NCBI RefSeq assembly: GCF_022601895.1
Contig: NZ_JAKVIO010000006.1
Location: 89,086-153,085, forward strand
Origin: Sphingomonas sp. LaA6.9
GTDB lineage: Bacteria > Pseudomonadota > Alphaproteobacteria > Sphingomonadales > Sphingomonadaceae
Direction: 5' to 3'
DNA: 64,000 bases
Shown here one piece after another: positions 24,833 to 34,429 of this stretch. The position numbers were made by a program, and so were the translations under genes. The stretch's first letter is position 1, and the number at the start of each line of letters is the position of its first letter. Below the pieces are notes generated by a model that saw only the letters and a list, made by a program, of their open reading frames with translations, ran no database searches and was not told the DNA's origin.

Positions 24833-26431
24833 ATGGCGAGTGTCGCGGCAGGGCCGGTACAGGGGCCGAGCAAGAAGGATATCCGGCTGGTCATCGCCGC
24901 GTCCTCGCTCGGCACGGTCTTCGAATGGTACGATTTCTTCATCTACGGCACGCTGGCCGCGATCATCGGCCGCACCTTCTTTCCTTCGGGCAATCCGACG
25001 ATCGAATTGATCCTCTCGCTCTTCGGTTTCGCGATCGGCTTCGGTTTTCGTCCGCTCGGCGCCGTGTTGTTCGGCTATCTCGGCGACAAGCTTGGCCGCA
25101 AATATACCTTCCTCGTCACGATCACCTTGATGGGCCTCGCGACCGCGGCGATCGGCTTCGTCCCCTCGGCGGCGACAATAGGCATGGCGGCGCCGATCAT
25201 CATCCTGCTGCTGCGCGTGCTGCAGGGACTTGCGCTCGGCGGCGAATATGGCGGCGCGGCGATCTATGTGGCCGAGCATGCGCCCGACGGAAAGCGCGGC
25301 TTCTACACCAGCTTCATCCAGGCGAGCGTTGCGGGCGGCTTCATTCTCTCGCTCGCGGTGGTGCTCACCACCCAGGCGATTATCGGCAAGGAAGCGTGGA
25401 ACGAATGGGGCTGGCGCATCCCCTTCATCTTCTCGCTGTTCCTGCTCGCGGTCTCGCTGTGGATGCGATTGAAGCTCTCCGAAAGCCCGGTCTTCAAGGC
25501 GATGAAGGAAGCCGGCGAGATCGCGAAGAACCCGCTCAAGGAGACTTTCACCTATCCGGGCAATGGCAAGCGCCTGTTCGTCGCGCTGTTCGGGGTCGCT
25601 GCCGGGCTGACCGTGATCTGGTACACCGCGATGTTCCAGGTGCTCTATTTCCTCCAGAACGCATTGAAGGTCGAGGAATCGATCGCGCAGCTGCTCGTCG
25701 GGATCGGCGCGGCGTCGGGGCTCGTCTGGTTCGTGCTGTTCGGCTGGCTGTCCGACAAGGTCGGGCGCAGGAAGCCGATCATCATCGGCTATGCGCTGAC
25801 CTTGCTGCTGCTCTTTCCGATCTTCAAGATGATCGGCGGCGCGGCCAATCCCGAGCTTGCAAGTGCTGCGGCCCGCGCGCCCGTCGTGGTTGCGGGACCC
25901 GATTGCGGCTATGATCCCTTTGCCAAGGTGCAGGCCGGCGCGTGCGGCAAGCTGCTCGACTATTTCTCCAAAAAGGGCGTGAGCTACACCAAGGTCGAAG
26001 CGCCCGAGGTGGCGGTCACCATCGGCGGCGAGGCCGTCGCCGACCTCGCGCCCGCCGCGCTCGATGCGCGACTGGCACAAGCGGGTTACGATCTGGGCAA
26101 GGTAAAGCCCACGGGCGGTTCGATCTTCATGATCCTCCTTGGCGTCCTCGCGCTCTCTGCGCTTTCAGGCATGACCTACGGCCCCGTCGCGGCGCTGCTG
26201 TCCGAACTCTTCCCGCCGCGCATCCGCTACAGCTCGATGTCGATCCCCTATCATATCGGCACGGGCTATTTCGGCGGCTTCCTGCCCGTCATCAGCCAGT
26301 ACATCATCGCGCGCACCGGCGATCCCTATTCGGGGCTCTGGTACACGATCGCGGTGGTCGCGCTCGCGCTGGTCGTGTCGCTGTTCTGGTTGCCCGAAAC
26401 CGCCGATAGCAAGCTCGACGCCGCCGGCTGA
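24833..26431 (+). CDS. MFS transporter, metabolite:H+ symporter (MHS) family
   Basis: The start at 24833 follows GGGGGA and gives 532 residues. The MHS signature FEWYDFFIYGTLA opens TM1, with GDKLGRKYTF and GWLSDKVGRRKPI in the two cytoplasmic loops and about 12 membrane helices. A soluble insert of about 80 residues between two C-terminal-half helices holds two cysteines (CGYDPFAKVQAGACGK); I recall similar inserts in relatives. Substrates of the family include organic acids and osmolytes; the substrate here cannot be told. alr follows 19 bases downstream. Confidence 0.9.
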   Translation: MASVAAGPVQGPSKKDIRLVIAASSLGTVFEWYDFFIYGTLAAIIGRTFFPSGNPTIELILSLFGFAIGFGFRPLGAVLFGYLGDKLGRKYTFLVTITLMGLATAAIGFVPSAATIGMAAPIIILLLRVLQGLALGGEYGGAAIYVAEHAPDGKRGFYTSFIQASVAGGFILSLAVVLTTQAIIGKEAWNEWGWRIPFIFSLFLLAVSLWMRLKLSESPVFKAMKEAGEIAKNPLKETFTYPGNGKRLFVALFGVAAGLTVIWYTAMFQVLYFLQNALKVEESIAQLLVGIGAASGLVWFVLFGWLSDKVGRRKPIIIGYALTLLLLFPIFKMIGGAANPELASAAARAPVVVAGPDCGYDPFAKVQAGACGKLLDYFSKKGVSYTKVEAPEVAVTIGGEAVADLAPAALDARLAQAGYDLGKVKPTGGSIFMILLGVLALSALSGMTYGPVAALLSELFPPRIRYSSMSIPYHIGTGYFGGFLPVISQYIIARTGDPYSGLWYTIAVVALALVVSLFWLPETADSKLDAAG

Positions 26432-26450
26432 GGTCGCTAGGTCGCCACGG

Positions 26451-27494
26451 GTGAGCATCTGCGATTCCCCCTTGCGCCTGCGCCTCGACACGTCCGCACT
26501 CGTCGATAACTGGCAATGGCTCAATGCGCGCAGCGGCGCGGCCGCGTGCGGCGCTGCGATCAAGGCCAATGGCTATGGCCTCGGCGCGGCCGAGGTGATG
26601 CGGCGCCTGAGCGCGGCCGGGTGCCGCGACTTCTTCGTTGCGACCTGGGCGGAGGCCAATGCGGTTGCATCACGCGCCGAAGACGTTGCGCTATCGGTGC
26701 TCCACGGCGTCCGCGCCGAGGATATGGCGGCGGCGCGCGCAGGGCGTGCCCGGCCTGTGCTCAACACGCCCGAACAGGTGCGTCGCTGGAAAGAAGCCGG
26801 CGGCGGGCCGTGTGACGTGATGGTCGATACCGGCATGAACCGGCTGGGTGTCGCCCCGGCGGATATCGCCGCGGGCCTGCTCGACGGCCTGATGATCGAA
26901 ACGCTGATGAGCCACCTCGCCTGTGCCGACGAGGACGTGACGATGAATGCTGCGCAGCAAGTGGACTTTGCGGCGTTGAAAGGACGCACGCGCGCGCGCC
27001 GCATGAGCCTTGCAAACAGTGCGGGCATTTGTCTCGGCGCCGATTATGCCTTTGACCTGACGCGCCCCGGGATCGCGCTCTACGGTGGTGTACCCCGCGA
27101 TGAAGCCGCCGGACGGCTCCGCCAGGTCGCGACGCCGGAGGCGCAGATATTGCAGCGGCGGCGGGTCGGGGCGGGGGACAGGGTGGGCTATAACGCCGCC
27201 TTCGCCGCCGAACGCGACATGGAGCTGGCCATCCTCAATATCGGCTATGCCGACGGCTATCTGCGCGGCTTTTCGGGCAAGGGTCACGCCATGGCGGGCG
27301 CGGCCCGGCTCCCGGTGCTCGGGCGCGTTTCCATGGACCTGCTCATCGTTTGCGTCGATGCCGCGCCCGATCTGGGCGAGGGGGACTGGGTCTCGATCGG
27401 CTATGCTCTTCCCGAAGCCGCCGAAGTTTCAGGACTGTCGCAGTATGAGCTGCTGACCGGCTTGGGCCAGCGGTTGCAGCGCATCTGGAACTAG
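26451..27494 (+). CDS. alr: Alanine racemase
   Basis: The 347-residue enzyme starts at a GTG and carries the PLP lysine K38 in AAIKANGYG. The second catalytic residue is the Tyr in RVGYNAAF. Family blocks VDTGMNRLGV, SLANSAG and GRVSMDL are present. It makes D-alanine for peptidoglycan. It lies 19 bases after the MHS transporter gene and converges on the oxygenase gene with a gap of 3 bases. Confidence 0.94.
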   Translation: MSICDSPLRLRLDTSALVDNWQWLNARSGAAACGAAIKANGYGLGAAEVMRRLSAAGCRDFFVATWAEANAVASRAEDVALSVLHGVRAEDMAAARAGRARPVLNTPEQVRRWKEAGGGPCDVMVDTGMNRLGVAPADIAAGLLDGLMIETLMSHLACADEDVTMNAAQQVDFAALKGRTRARRMSLANSAGICLGADYAFDLTRPGIALYGGVPRDEAAGRLRQVATPEAQILQRRRVGAGDRVGYNAAFAAERDMELAILNIGYADGYLRGFSGKGHAMAGAARLPVLGRVSMDLLIVCVDAAPDLGEGDWVSIGYALPEAAEVSGLSQYELLTGLGQRLQRIWN

Positions 27495-27497
27495 CGC

Positions 27498-28481
27498 TCA
27501 GTCGCGCATGCCCCACGGATCGAAATCGGCCGCCCGGATCCAGCGCGTGCTGATCCATTTCTCGCCGCGTTCCACGGGCAATCCCGCATGGCGGCTCGCC
27601 TCATCGACCTGTCCGGACGCCTGCGTGTTGCCAAAGACGATTGCGTCGCCGACCTTGCCCTGAAAGGCGACTCCGGCCGCCGGGAACTCGGTTGCGCCAC
27701 CCGCATAACCGCCGTTGAGATAGACGATCGCTGTAATGACGCGCTGGTTGCGTTCACCGGGAAGGCAGTCGTGGTGTAGCCGGTATTGCTGGCCGGGAGC
27801 GTAGCGCAGCACGGTCAGGGGTTCGCCCTGTTCGACACGGGTGCCGGTGGCGGCGGCGATGCGCCGGTTGAGCGCCTCGACGACGAGATCCTGCTGGATG
27901 GGCCCGAGCACCGCGCCCTCCGACGTCCGGATCGGGTGCGGCATCGCTCTTCCCGTCACTGAATCGACCACGATGGATGGCGTCAGGAGCGGGCGCGACA
28001 GCGCCGCGACATGCGCACATTCGGCCGCGCTGAAAAGACCGCGCACCACGCCGATCCGTGGCTGCCAGGACAGCGCCTCGATCCTTGCCGGCACGGCGGG
28101 CGTACCCATGGGCGTCAGCTGCATTGCGCCGAGCAATCGCATCTGCGCTGCGGCGAGCGGGTCGTTCAGCGCGGCCTTGTCGAGCAGCCGCAACGCCTCC
28201 GCCCAGTCGGGCGGGACGCCGCCTGCGCCAAGGGCGACGAATACCGCATGGGTGAGCGCGCCCGCCGCATGGCCAGCCTCTCCCGCCCGTCCGAACAGCG
28301 CGCGTGCCGCGCCGAAATCGCGACGCAGCGGATCTCCGTAGACGTGCCACAGCGCGAGTTGATGAAGCGCGTCGGGATCGCCGCTCTGCGCGGCGGCCGC
28401 CACAAGCCGGACGGCGTCGTCAACCGCACCCGCCGCAAGCAGCTGTGCGCCGCGATCCACCGCTGAAAGGGAATTGCTCAC
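27498..28481 (-). CDS. Prolyl-4-hydroxylase-like 2-oxoglutarate/Fe(II) oxygenase with helical repeats
   Basis: The 327-residue protein has two parts. Residues ~1-110 are Sel1/TPR-like helical repeats (AAQSGDPDALHQLALWH, ARALFGRAGEAGHAAGALTHA). The C-terminal part is a prolyl-4-hydroxylase-type domain, with the iron motif HxD in RLHHDCLPG, the distal His in ASRHAGLPVERGEKW and a 2-oxoglutarate-binding basic residue just after. The repeats may bind the protein substrate. It is convergent with alr, and a TonB receptor lies behind it. Confidence 0.85.
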   Translation of the reverse strand: MSNSLSAVDRGAQLLAAGAVDDAVRLVAAAAQSGDPDALHQLALWHVYGDPLRRDFGAARALFGRAGEAGHAAGALTHAVFVALGAGGVPPDWAEALRLLDKAALNDPLAAAQMRLLGAMQLTPMGTPAVPARIEALSWQPRIGVVRGLFSAAECAHVAALSRPLLTPSIVVDSVTGRAMPHPIRTSEGAVLGPIQQDLVVEALNRRIAAATGTRVEQGEPLTVLRYAPGQQYRLHHDCLPGERNQRVITAIVYLNGGYAGGATEFPAAGVAFQGKVGDAIVFGNTQASGQVDEASRHAGLPVERGEKWISTRWIRAADFDPWGMRD

Positions 28482-28508
28482 GCGTCCGCCCTATCGAAAT
28501 GCGCGGCC

Positions 28509-28539
28509 AAAAAAAAGGCCGGGAACACGTCCCGGCCTT
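28509..28539 (-). terminator. Rho-independent terminator of the TonB receptor gene
   Basis: AAGGCCGGGA (28515-28524) pairs with TCCCGGCCTT (28530-28539) around a 5-base loop. The run of eight A on the plus strand just before the stem becomes a T-run in the receptor's direction. It begins 22 bases after the receptor stop, a textbook intrinsic terminator. Confidence 0.92.
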
Positions 28540-28560
28540 CGAGTTGGTTTTTGTAACGGA

Positions 28561-31500
28561 TCAGAACGTCGCTTTGGCACCAGCGTAGAAGAAGCGACCA
28601 CGGACATCGTAAATGCCGCCTCCCTCAGTGATACCCGTCAGGCCAAGTGGCGGCTTGCGGTTGGTGATGTTATCGACGCCGAAGTAGAACTCGAACTTCT
28701 CATTAGCCTCGATGCCGACCCGGGCGTCGTGATAGAGCACCGACGGGTAGTACGTGCGATCAGCATAGTCGGCGTCCTGCGGTGCGCGACCCTGCTTCGA
28801 GAAGAAGTCCTCATACTGGTTGAGGACCATCTTGCTGATGTAGCGCATCTGATAGCCGAGCTTGAACGGTCCGGTCTCCAGGTTGACGTCAAAATTGAAC
28901 GCATCCTGCGGATCGCCCAGCTCCTTGTTGAGCTGGTTCGCAAAGGTCGGATCTGCGGGATTCAGGAATTCGTCATTCTGAATCATGTGCGTATAGACCA
29001 AGCGCAGCCCAAGCTTGCCGAGCCCCTCGATATCCCGATTATAGGCGCCTTCGACGTCGATGCCCCTAACCTTGAGCGCTGCGTAGTTCAGCGGAATCTG
29101 ATCCAGCGTTCCGTCAAGGATCTGGCCAGGATCTTCATCGTTGGGCCCCTGACTGTTGGTCAGATTCCGTTCGAACAGCTGGCAGAACTGATTGTTTAGG
29201 TCCGGCGCATCGTAGCACGCATTGACGATCTGCTGGGCCGTCGGGGCCGTGATCACGTCATCGACCTTGATGTTGAAATAGTCGACTGACAGCGACAGTC
29301 CTGGCACGAAGCTCGGCGTGAATACCGCACCAAACGTCCAAGAGTCGGACTTCTCTTCGTTCAGATCGGCATTGCTGCCACTCACGGTTTCGAGCGAGTA
29401 GGCCGGCAGATCGAAAGTGGCGAGAAGACCTCCGAGCGCCGTCGCGCAGTTGGCCGCGCGCGTTGCCGTGCCGGCCCCGATATTGGCCGGACGGCAAGGG
29501 TCCTGGAAGTTCGGCGCGAAGTTCTGCGAGAGCGGGAACGATGTCTCGCTCAGGTTTGGAGCGCGGACCGCCCGTGAATAGTTCGCACGGAAACGGACGT
29601 CCTTGACCGGACTCCAGTCGACGCCGGCATTATAGGAATACACGGTACCCGTGGCGCCGTTATAGTCCGCGATGCGACCGGCCGCCGTCACGGTCAGCTC
29701 TTCGAAGAAAGTCGTGTCGGAGAGAATCGGCAACCGGATTTCGCCAAACGCTTCCTTCACCTCGAAGGCATCGGGGTCAAAGGTCGGCAGCGCATTGTAG
29801 AACGTGAAGCCATTTTCGACGAGCGGATCGGCCTGATAGAACACCTTCTCCTTGCGATACTCAGCCCCGAGAGCGAAGTTCATCGCACCACCCGGAAGCT
29901 CGAACCACTCGCTGCTGTCGCCGGTCAGATAGGCATTCGCAACGAACTGCTGGAGCTTGGCGTGGGAGATAGTGTCCTGCACGATATAGGCGCGAGACGC
30001 GGAGACGTCCCCACGGCCGAAGGGATTGAGCGGAACGCATGCAGCGATATCGGCGGCAAGGCTGTCCGCGCCGGCGCCGACGAAGTCGATCCGTGCCGCA
30101 GGATCGAATTTCGCACGGCAGGTGACCTGGCCCGTGGCTGGATCGACACCCGCATCCATCGCCAGCAGGAAGCGCTGGATATTGATGTTGCCTTTAACCT
30201 TGGTGTCTTCCTTGAACTCGCCATAGTTGAGCGAGGCCTCGTAGTGCCAATCGTCGTTGAAGTCGCCACGGAGGCCGCCGACAATCCGATAGGTCTGGCG
30301 ATCGGATTCCTCGTCGCGCACACCCAGGTCGGTGAAGTTCTTCCGATACGAGACGCGGAAAGAACCGTTGTTGATCGCCGTGATATTAGCAGCTGTCAGC
30401 GCGGTTGGCGTGGCAAGGTTGGGATTGACCCCCGATGCAAGGATCTGCTGCGTCAGCGTGGTCCGCATCTGTGATGTCAGGAAGGGGTTGTCGAGGCGAA
30501 TACGCTCGCGGTTGGCGTCGATCGAACTTCCCTGAACAAACGCGGGACCGCTTGATCGTCCGAAGGACTGCGTCTTGACGTACTTCGCTTCGATAAACGG
30601 CTCCAGCGCGTCGGATATCGAATAATGGGCGAGGAGATTGATATTGTACCGATCATAGTTCGGGTAGAGCGTGATCAGGTTCTCTTCGCGGTTGCTGAAG
30701 CCGTTGCCACCGATGAATACGCCGTTCGGGCCGAAACCGACGCGCGTGCCGGTCTGCGGCGTCAGCGTGAGGCCGTCATTGGTGACGAGGAAGTTGCAGT
30801 TATAGGCTTGCTGCGCCGATCCGGCGTTGGGGCCCAGGCCGCAGGTCGGATTCGCCACGCCCTGCACGGGACCACGCTGCACGATTGAGAACAGGCCGGC
30901 GCTCGAGATGGTCGCTCCGCGAATGTCTTTGAAGAAAATGCGGTCGGGATTGCCGTCGCTACCAGAAGGATCCGAATCGACCTGAACAAAGGCGCTGTTC
31001 GTTCGCACATTTGAACGTGAGCTGCCGTACAGAAGATTCTGATGTGCATACTCGCCAGCGAGCACCACATTGCCGCGGTCGTCATCGAAATTGGTGCCGA
31101 TCATCGCCGCAGCTATGTACGAGCCCGCATCTTCATATGTGCTGATGCCACCCTGACCGCGAACCTGGATACCCTCAAAATCATCCTTGAGGACGAAGTT
31201 GACGACGCCGGCGATTGCGTCCGAACCATAGACGGCGGAACTGCCGCCCGTTACGATTTCCACGCGCTCAATCAAGTCGGACGGTATCTGGTTGACGTCA
31301 ACCGAAACCGCGTTTGCAAGAATGTCGGAACCGACATGCCGGCGCCCGTTAACGACGACGAGCGTGCGCTGGGTGCCAAGACCGCGAAGGTCAAGCAGGT
31401 TAAGACCAACGGTGCCGAGGAAACGGCCCGCGTTCGATTGACTGAAAGTGTTGCGCAGTTGCGGCAGCTCGTTCAGCACGTCGCCGATCGAGGTCGAGCC

Positions 31501-31725
31501 GGTCTGGAAAAACTCTTCGCCACCTACGGTGGTGATCGGCACGGTCGATTCGATATTGGCGCTGCGGATGCGCGAGCCCGTGACGACGATGGCGTCGGCG
31601 GGCGCTTCTTCCGTCTCGGCGGCCTGATCGGCTGCAGCCGTCTGGTCCTGTGCGAAGGCGGGTTGGGCCAGTGCGATGGCCAGGCCAAACGCAGCGGTGC
31701 TGGCAAACAAGTGCCGTGATTTCAT
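28561..31725 (-). CDS. TonB-dependent receptor (large, substrate unknown)
   Basis: The 1054-residue outer-membrane protein starts with a signal peptide (LFASTAAFGLAIALAQPAFAQ), then the TonB box-like DAIVVTGSRIRS and a plug domain (TSIGDVLNELPQLRNTF, VVVNGRRHVG, IERVEIVTGGSSAVYGSDAIAGVVNFVLK). A 22-strand barrel ending FFYAGAKATF follows. Its size and the RIRSANIESTVP start match the large receptors of sphingomonads used for sugars, peptides or polyphenols. No metal or siderophore clue is nearby. A possible operator palindrome lies upstream, and a strong terminator follows. Confidence 0.93.
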   Translation of the reverse strand: MKSRHLFASTAAFGLAIALAQPAFAQDQTAAADQAAETEEAPADAIVVTGSRIRSANIESTVPITTVGGEEFFQTGSTSIGDVLNELPQLRNTFSQSNAGRFLGTVGLNLLDLRGLGTQRTLVVVNGRRHVGSDILANAVSVDVNQIPSDLIERVEIVTGGSSAVYGSDAIAGVVNFVLKDDFEGIQVRGQGGISTYEDAGSYIAAAMIGTNFDDDRGNVVLAGEYAHQNLLYGSSRSNVRTNSAFVQVDSDPSGSDGNPDRIFFKDIRGATISSAGLFSIVQRGPVQGVANPTCGLGPNAGSAQQAYNCNFLVTNDGLTLTPQTGTRVGFGPNGVFIGGNGFSNREENLITLYPNYDRYNINLLAHYSISDALEPFIEAKYVKTQSFGRSSGPAFVQGSSIDANRERIRLDNPFLTSQMRTTLTQQILASGVNPNLATPTALTAANITAINNGSFRVSYRKNFTDLGVRDEESDRQTYRIVGGLRGDFNDDWHYEASLNYGEFKEDTKVKGNINIQRFLLAMDAGVDPATGQVTCRAKFDPAARIDFVGAGADSLAADIAACVPLNPFGRGDVSASRAYIVQDTISHAKLQQFVANAYLTGDSSEWFELPGGAMNFALGAEYRKEKVFYQADPLVENGFTFYNALPTFDPDAFEVKEAFGEIRLPILSDTTFFEELTVTAAGRIADYNGATGTVYSYNAGVDWSPVKDVRFRANYSRAVRAPNLSETSFPLSQNFAPNFQDPCRPANIGAGTATRAANCATALGGLLATFDLPAYSLETVSGSNADLNEEKSDSWTFGAVFTPSFVPGLSLSVDYFNIKVDDVITAPTAQQIVNACYDAPDLNNQFCQLFERNLTNSQGPNDEDPGQILDGTLDQIPLNYAALKVRGIDVEGAYNRDIEGLGKLGLRLVYTHMIQNDEFLNPADPTFANQLNKELGDPQDAFNFDVNLETGPFKLGYQMRYISKMVLNQYEDFFSKQGRAPQDADYADRTYYPSVLYHDARVGIEANEKFEFYFGVDNITNRKPPLGLTGITEGGGIYDVRGRFFYAGAKATF

Positions 31726-31910
31726 GTCGTGTATCTCCCAGATAGGCGACCAGCTGAGGGTCGCTTACGGCGAGATGGACCACGAACGCGCCCTTCAGGG
31801 CAATATTCATAACGGGTTCAGGTAACTTTCATCGATCGATGATGCATTTTTGCAACATTAATGAAATGGAGTGTTGCGCATATTTGGTACGTGCGCCTGC
31901 ACATATGATG

Positions 31911-31925
31911 CATGTTGTAAACATG
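31911..31925. promoter_or_regulatory. Perfect inverted repeat, possible operator of the TonB receptor
   Basis: CATGTT, a GTA centre, then AACATG form a perfect 6-3-6 inverted repeat about 186 bases upstream of the receptor start, in an A/T-rich stretch. It has the form of a dimeric repressor site. The regulator is not identifiable. Confidence 0.35.
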
Positions 31926-32014
31926 TTCGGCCAAATTGTTTCGAAGCGGTTTGACTGTGCGTAATATAATTGCAAATCGGGAAAAGCCGCCTTGAGCGGG
32001 CTCGCCCATGCCGC

Positions 32015-32047
32015 CAGCAACAAGCCAGCAACAAGCCAGTAACAAGC
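32015..32047 (+). repeat. Three tandem copies of an 11-base unit
   Basis: The unit CAGCAACAAGC occurs at 32015 and 32026, with a third copy at 32037 differing by one base (CAGTAACAAGC). It is a small tandem repeat that could vary in copy number, ~80 bases after the thiolase stop on its downstream side. Confidence 0.7.
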
Positions 32048-32125
32048 CGGCAGCGGGCGCTGCGGCAGGCGCGGCGTTCGCGCCTTTCGACGCGAATCAA
32101 TGGCTTGTCGAAATATCCTGCGCGG

Positions 32126-33298
32126 TCAGCGCTCGACGCACATCGCGATGCCCATGCCGCCGCCTATGCACAGCGTGGCGAGCCCCTTTTTGACGTCGCG
32201 GCGCTGCATTTCGTAGAGCAACGTGGTGAGCACGCGCGCGCCAGAGGCGCCGATGGGATGGCCGATGGCGATCGCGCCGCCGTTCACGTTGACCTTGTCG
32301 GGGTCGAAGCCGAGTTCGCGGCCGACGCACAGCGCCTGTGCTGCAAAAGCCTCATTCGCCTCGATCAGATCGAGATCGGCGACGCTCCAGCCCGCCTTTT
32401 CGAGCGCGCGGCGCGTGGCGGGGACGGGGCCGATGCCCATGATCGACGGATCGACGCCCGCCGAGGCCCAGCTGGCAATGCGCGCAAGCACCGGCGCGCC
32501 GCGGCGCGCGGCCTCGTCGGCGGACATCACGACGAGCGCGGCGGCGCCGTCATTGAGGCCGCTGGCATTGGCGGCGGTGACCGTGCCGTCCTTCTTGAAG
32601 GCGGGGCGGACGCCCGAGATGCTGTCCAGCGTGACGCCCGTGCGGATATATTCGTCCTGATCGACGATCGTGTCGCCCTTGCGGCCCTTGATGGTGACGG
32701 GCGCAATCTCGTTGACGAAGTGGCCGGCGGCGCGGGCGGCCTCCGCAAGATTCTGCGAGCGGACCGCGAAGCCGTCCTGATCGTCGCGCGTGACCTGATA
32801 TTGCTCGGCGAGGTTCTCCGCGGTGATGCCCATGTGATAGCCGTTGAAGACGTCGGTAAGCCCGTCCTTGATCATCGTGTCGACCAGCTCGAGCGCACCC
32901 ATTTTGGTGCCGCCGCGCAGCATCTGCGCGTGCGGGCTGAGCGACATGCTTTCCTGTCCGCCCGCGACGATGATGGTGGCGTCCCCGGTGGCGATCGCCT
33001 GCGAGGCAAGCGCGACAGCGCGGAGGCCCGATCCGCAGACCTGGTTGACGCCCCAGGCGGGCACCTCCCTCGGAATGCCCGCCGCCATCGATGCCTGGCG
33101 CGCGGGGTTCTGGCCCTGAGCGGCGGTGAGCACTTGCCCCAGAATGACCTCCGACACCTCTTCGCCCGCAACGCCTGCCTGTGCGAGCGCGGCCTCGATT
33201 GCGACGCGGCCCAGCTCATGCGCGGGCGTCGATCCGAAGGCGCCGAGGAAGCTGCCGACGGGAGTGCGCTTGGCGGCGGTGATGACGATGTCGGACAT
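32126..33298 (-). CDS. phaA: Acetyl-CoA acetyltransferase (thiolase)
   Basis: The 390-residue enzyme has the acylated cysteine C88 in QVCGSGLRA, the GHP motif in [14 protein letters not shown] and the proton-exchange cysteine in [12 protein letters not shown], all as in biosynthetic thiolases. It condenses two acetyl-CoA to acetoacetyl-CoA. It lies 41 bases after the phaC-like gene, so a role in polyhydroxyalkanoate supply is likely, though degradative thiolase activity (AtoB) cannot be excluded. No phaB reductase is beside it. Confidence 0.9.
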   Translation of the reverse strand: MSDIVITAAKRTPVGSFLGAFGSTPAHELGRVAIEAALAQAGVAGEEVSEVILGQVLTAAQGQNPARQASMAAGIPREVPAWGVNQVCGSGLRAVALASQAIATGDATIIVAGGQESMSLSPHAQMLRGGTKMGALELVDTMIKDGLTDVFNGYHMGITAENLAEQYQVTRDDQDGFAVRSQNLAEAARAAGHFVNEIAPVTIKGRKGDTIVDQDEYIRTGVTLDSISGVRPAFKKDGTVTAANASGLNDGAAALVVMSADEAARRGAPVLARIASWASAGVDPSIMGIGPVPATRRALEKAGWSVADLDLIEANEAFAAQALCVGRELGFDPDKVNVNGGAIAIGHPIGASGARVLTTLLYEMQRRDVKKGLATLCIGGGMGIAMCVER

Positions 33299-33339
33299 GG
33301 GGGGAAGACTCCGGAGCTAGGGATCGGTGCGCGGACTTT

Positions 33340-34404
33340 CTACCACTCGTGCTGCAATTGCGAAAGCCAGTGGGCGAGCGGTCGCCAGAGCGTTTCTTGT
33401 GCGCTGCGGCCGACGATCATGCCGACATGCCCCGCGCCCAGCTCGATACGGTCGGCAAGCCCAGTGGCGGTCGCGGCGGGGACAATCTTGTCCTTGAGCG
33501 AGACGACATCCAGCACGGGGCAGGCGATCTGCTCGGGAAGGATTTGCCGTCCGCCAACGGACCATGCGCCCTGGCCGGGGGTGTCGCTGCCGAAGAAATC
33601 CTCGAACGCCTGTCGCCCCGCGCCGAATGTGAGTGGCGCGCCGCCATTGGCCCAGTCCTCGAGCGCGACGAAGCTGCGCGCAGCATCGCTCGCGGGATCG
33701 AGCGCGGCGAAGGCTTCGTATTTGGCGATGGTGCGCGCGGGATCGAGCCTCCAGAATGCGGTCTGCAACACCTCCATCGGCAGATAGCCGATCGCCTCGC
33801 AACTCGCCTTGGCAGTTGTCCAGAGTGCAAGCATGTCGGCTCGCGCGGTCCCGGGAAATCCGTTGAAGTTCCACGGTGCTGCGATCAGCGCCAGCCCGGC
33901 GACGGGGCGGAGTGCGGCAGCGGCGAGCGCCATCGTGCCGCCCAGGCAATAGCCTGCGAGTGCCGGCCGTTCGCCGAGTGCGTCGATCATGGGTAGGAGA
34001 AAGCGTTCGACATGATCCCCGATGTCGAGATCGCGTTCGTCGTCGAGTGGTGCCCCCCAGTCGAGCAGCAGCGGGCGGATGTCCCGGTCGCGCATCCAGC
34101 GCAGCATCGAATTGTCCTCGGCGAGATCGAGGATGAAGGGCGGGTTGATGAGCGAGGGTATGAAGATCACCGGGCGGCCGTCTCCGCCATAGTCGCGCAG
34201 GTGCGCGCGACCCACGGTGGTCACGGCGGGCATCGGCGCGGGGCGCGTGCCGCGCGGCGCGTCCTGATAGGCCCGCAATCCCGCCAGCGCAGCGGCCATC
34301 CGCTCGGGCGATGCTGCAGTTTCGCTGTGCAGCAAATCGAGAAAGAGGGGCAGCGGTCGGGGGCCGTGTTGCGGTGCGGCATCAAATGGTGCAGTGTTTG
34401 TCAT
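33340..34404 (-). CDS. phaC: PHA synthase-like alpha/beta hydrolase (PhaC type)
   Basis: From 34404 the product is 354 residues, the length of class III PhaC. The nucleophile motif is GYCLGG with C153, not the Ser of ordinary hydrolases. The Asp is in SLKDKIVPA and the His in GAGHVGMIV. LLLDWGAP and IPSLINPPFILDL are PhaC-like. It polymerises hydroxyacyl-CoA, though class III enzymes need PhaE, which is not here. An ATG at 34431 would add 9 residues and overlap the phaR start codon. The thiolase gene follows; phaR is divergent. Confidence 0.85.
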   Translation of the reverse strand: MTNTAPFDAAPQHGPRPLPLFLDLLHSETAASPERMAAALAGLRAYQDAPRGTRPAPMPAVTTVGRAHLRDYGGDGRPVIFIPSLINPPFILDLAEDNSMLRWMRDRDIRPLLLDWGAPLDDERDLDIGDHVERFLLPMIDALGERPALAGYCLGGTMALAAAALRPVAGLALIAAPWNFNGFPGTARADMLALWTTAKASCEAIGYLPMEVLQTAFWRLDPARTIAKYEAFAALDPASDAARSFVALEDWANGGAPLTFGAGRQAFEDFFGSDTPGQGAWSVGGRQILPEQIACPVLDVVSLKDKIVPAATATGLADRIELGAGHVGMIVGRSAQETLWRPLAHWLSQLQHEW

Positions 34405-34429
34405 ATTTTGCTGCGGGGTGTTCTCGATC

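Larger units (their letters stand above)
31726..32125. other. 400-base intergenic region between the TonB receptor and thiolase genes
   Basis: No convincing gene was found. The half nearest the receptor is A/T-rich and should hold its promoter, including an inverted repeat at 31911-31925. The half nearest the thiolase contains a short tandem repeat at 32015-32047. Several short frames here (60-80 codons) encode Leu/Cys/Trp-rich strings produced by the repeat and were not accepted. Confidence 0.6.

Noticed and set aside
32015..32047. CRISPR-like array
   Set aside because: The units are 11 bases and directly adjacent with no spacers, and no cas gene is present.
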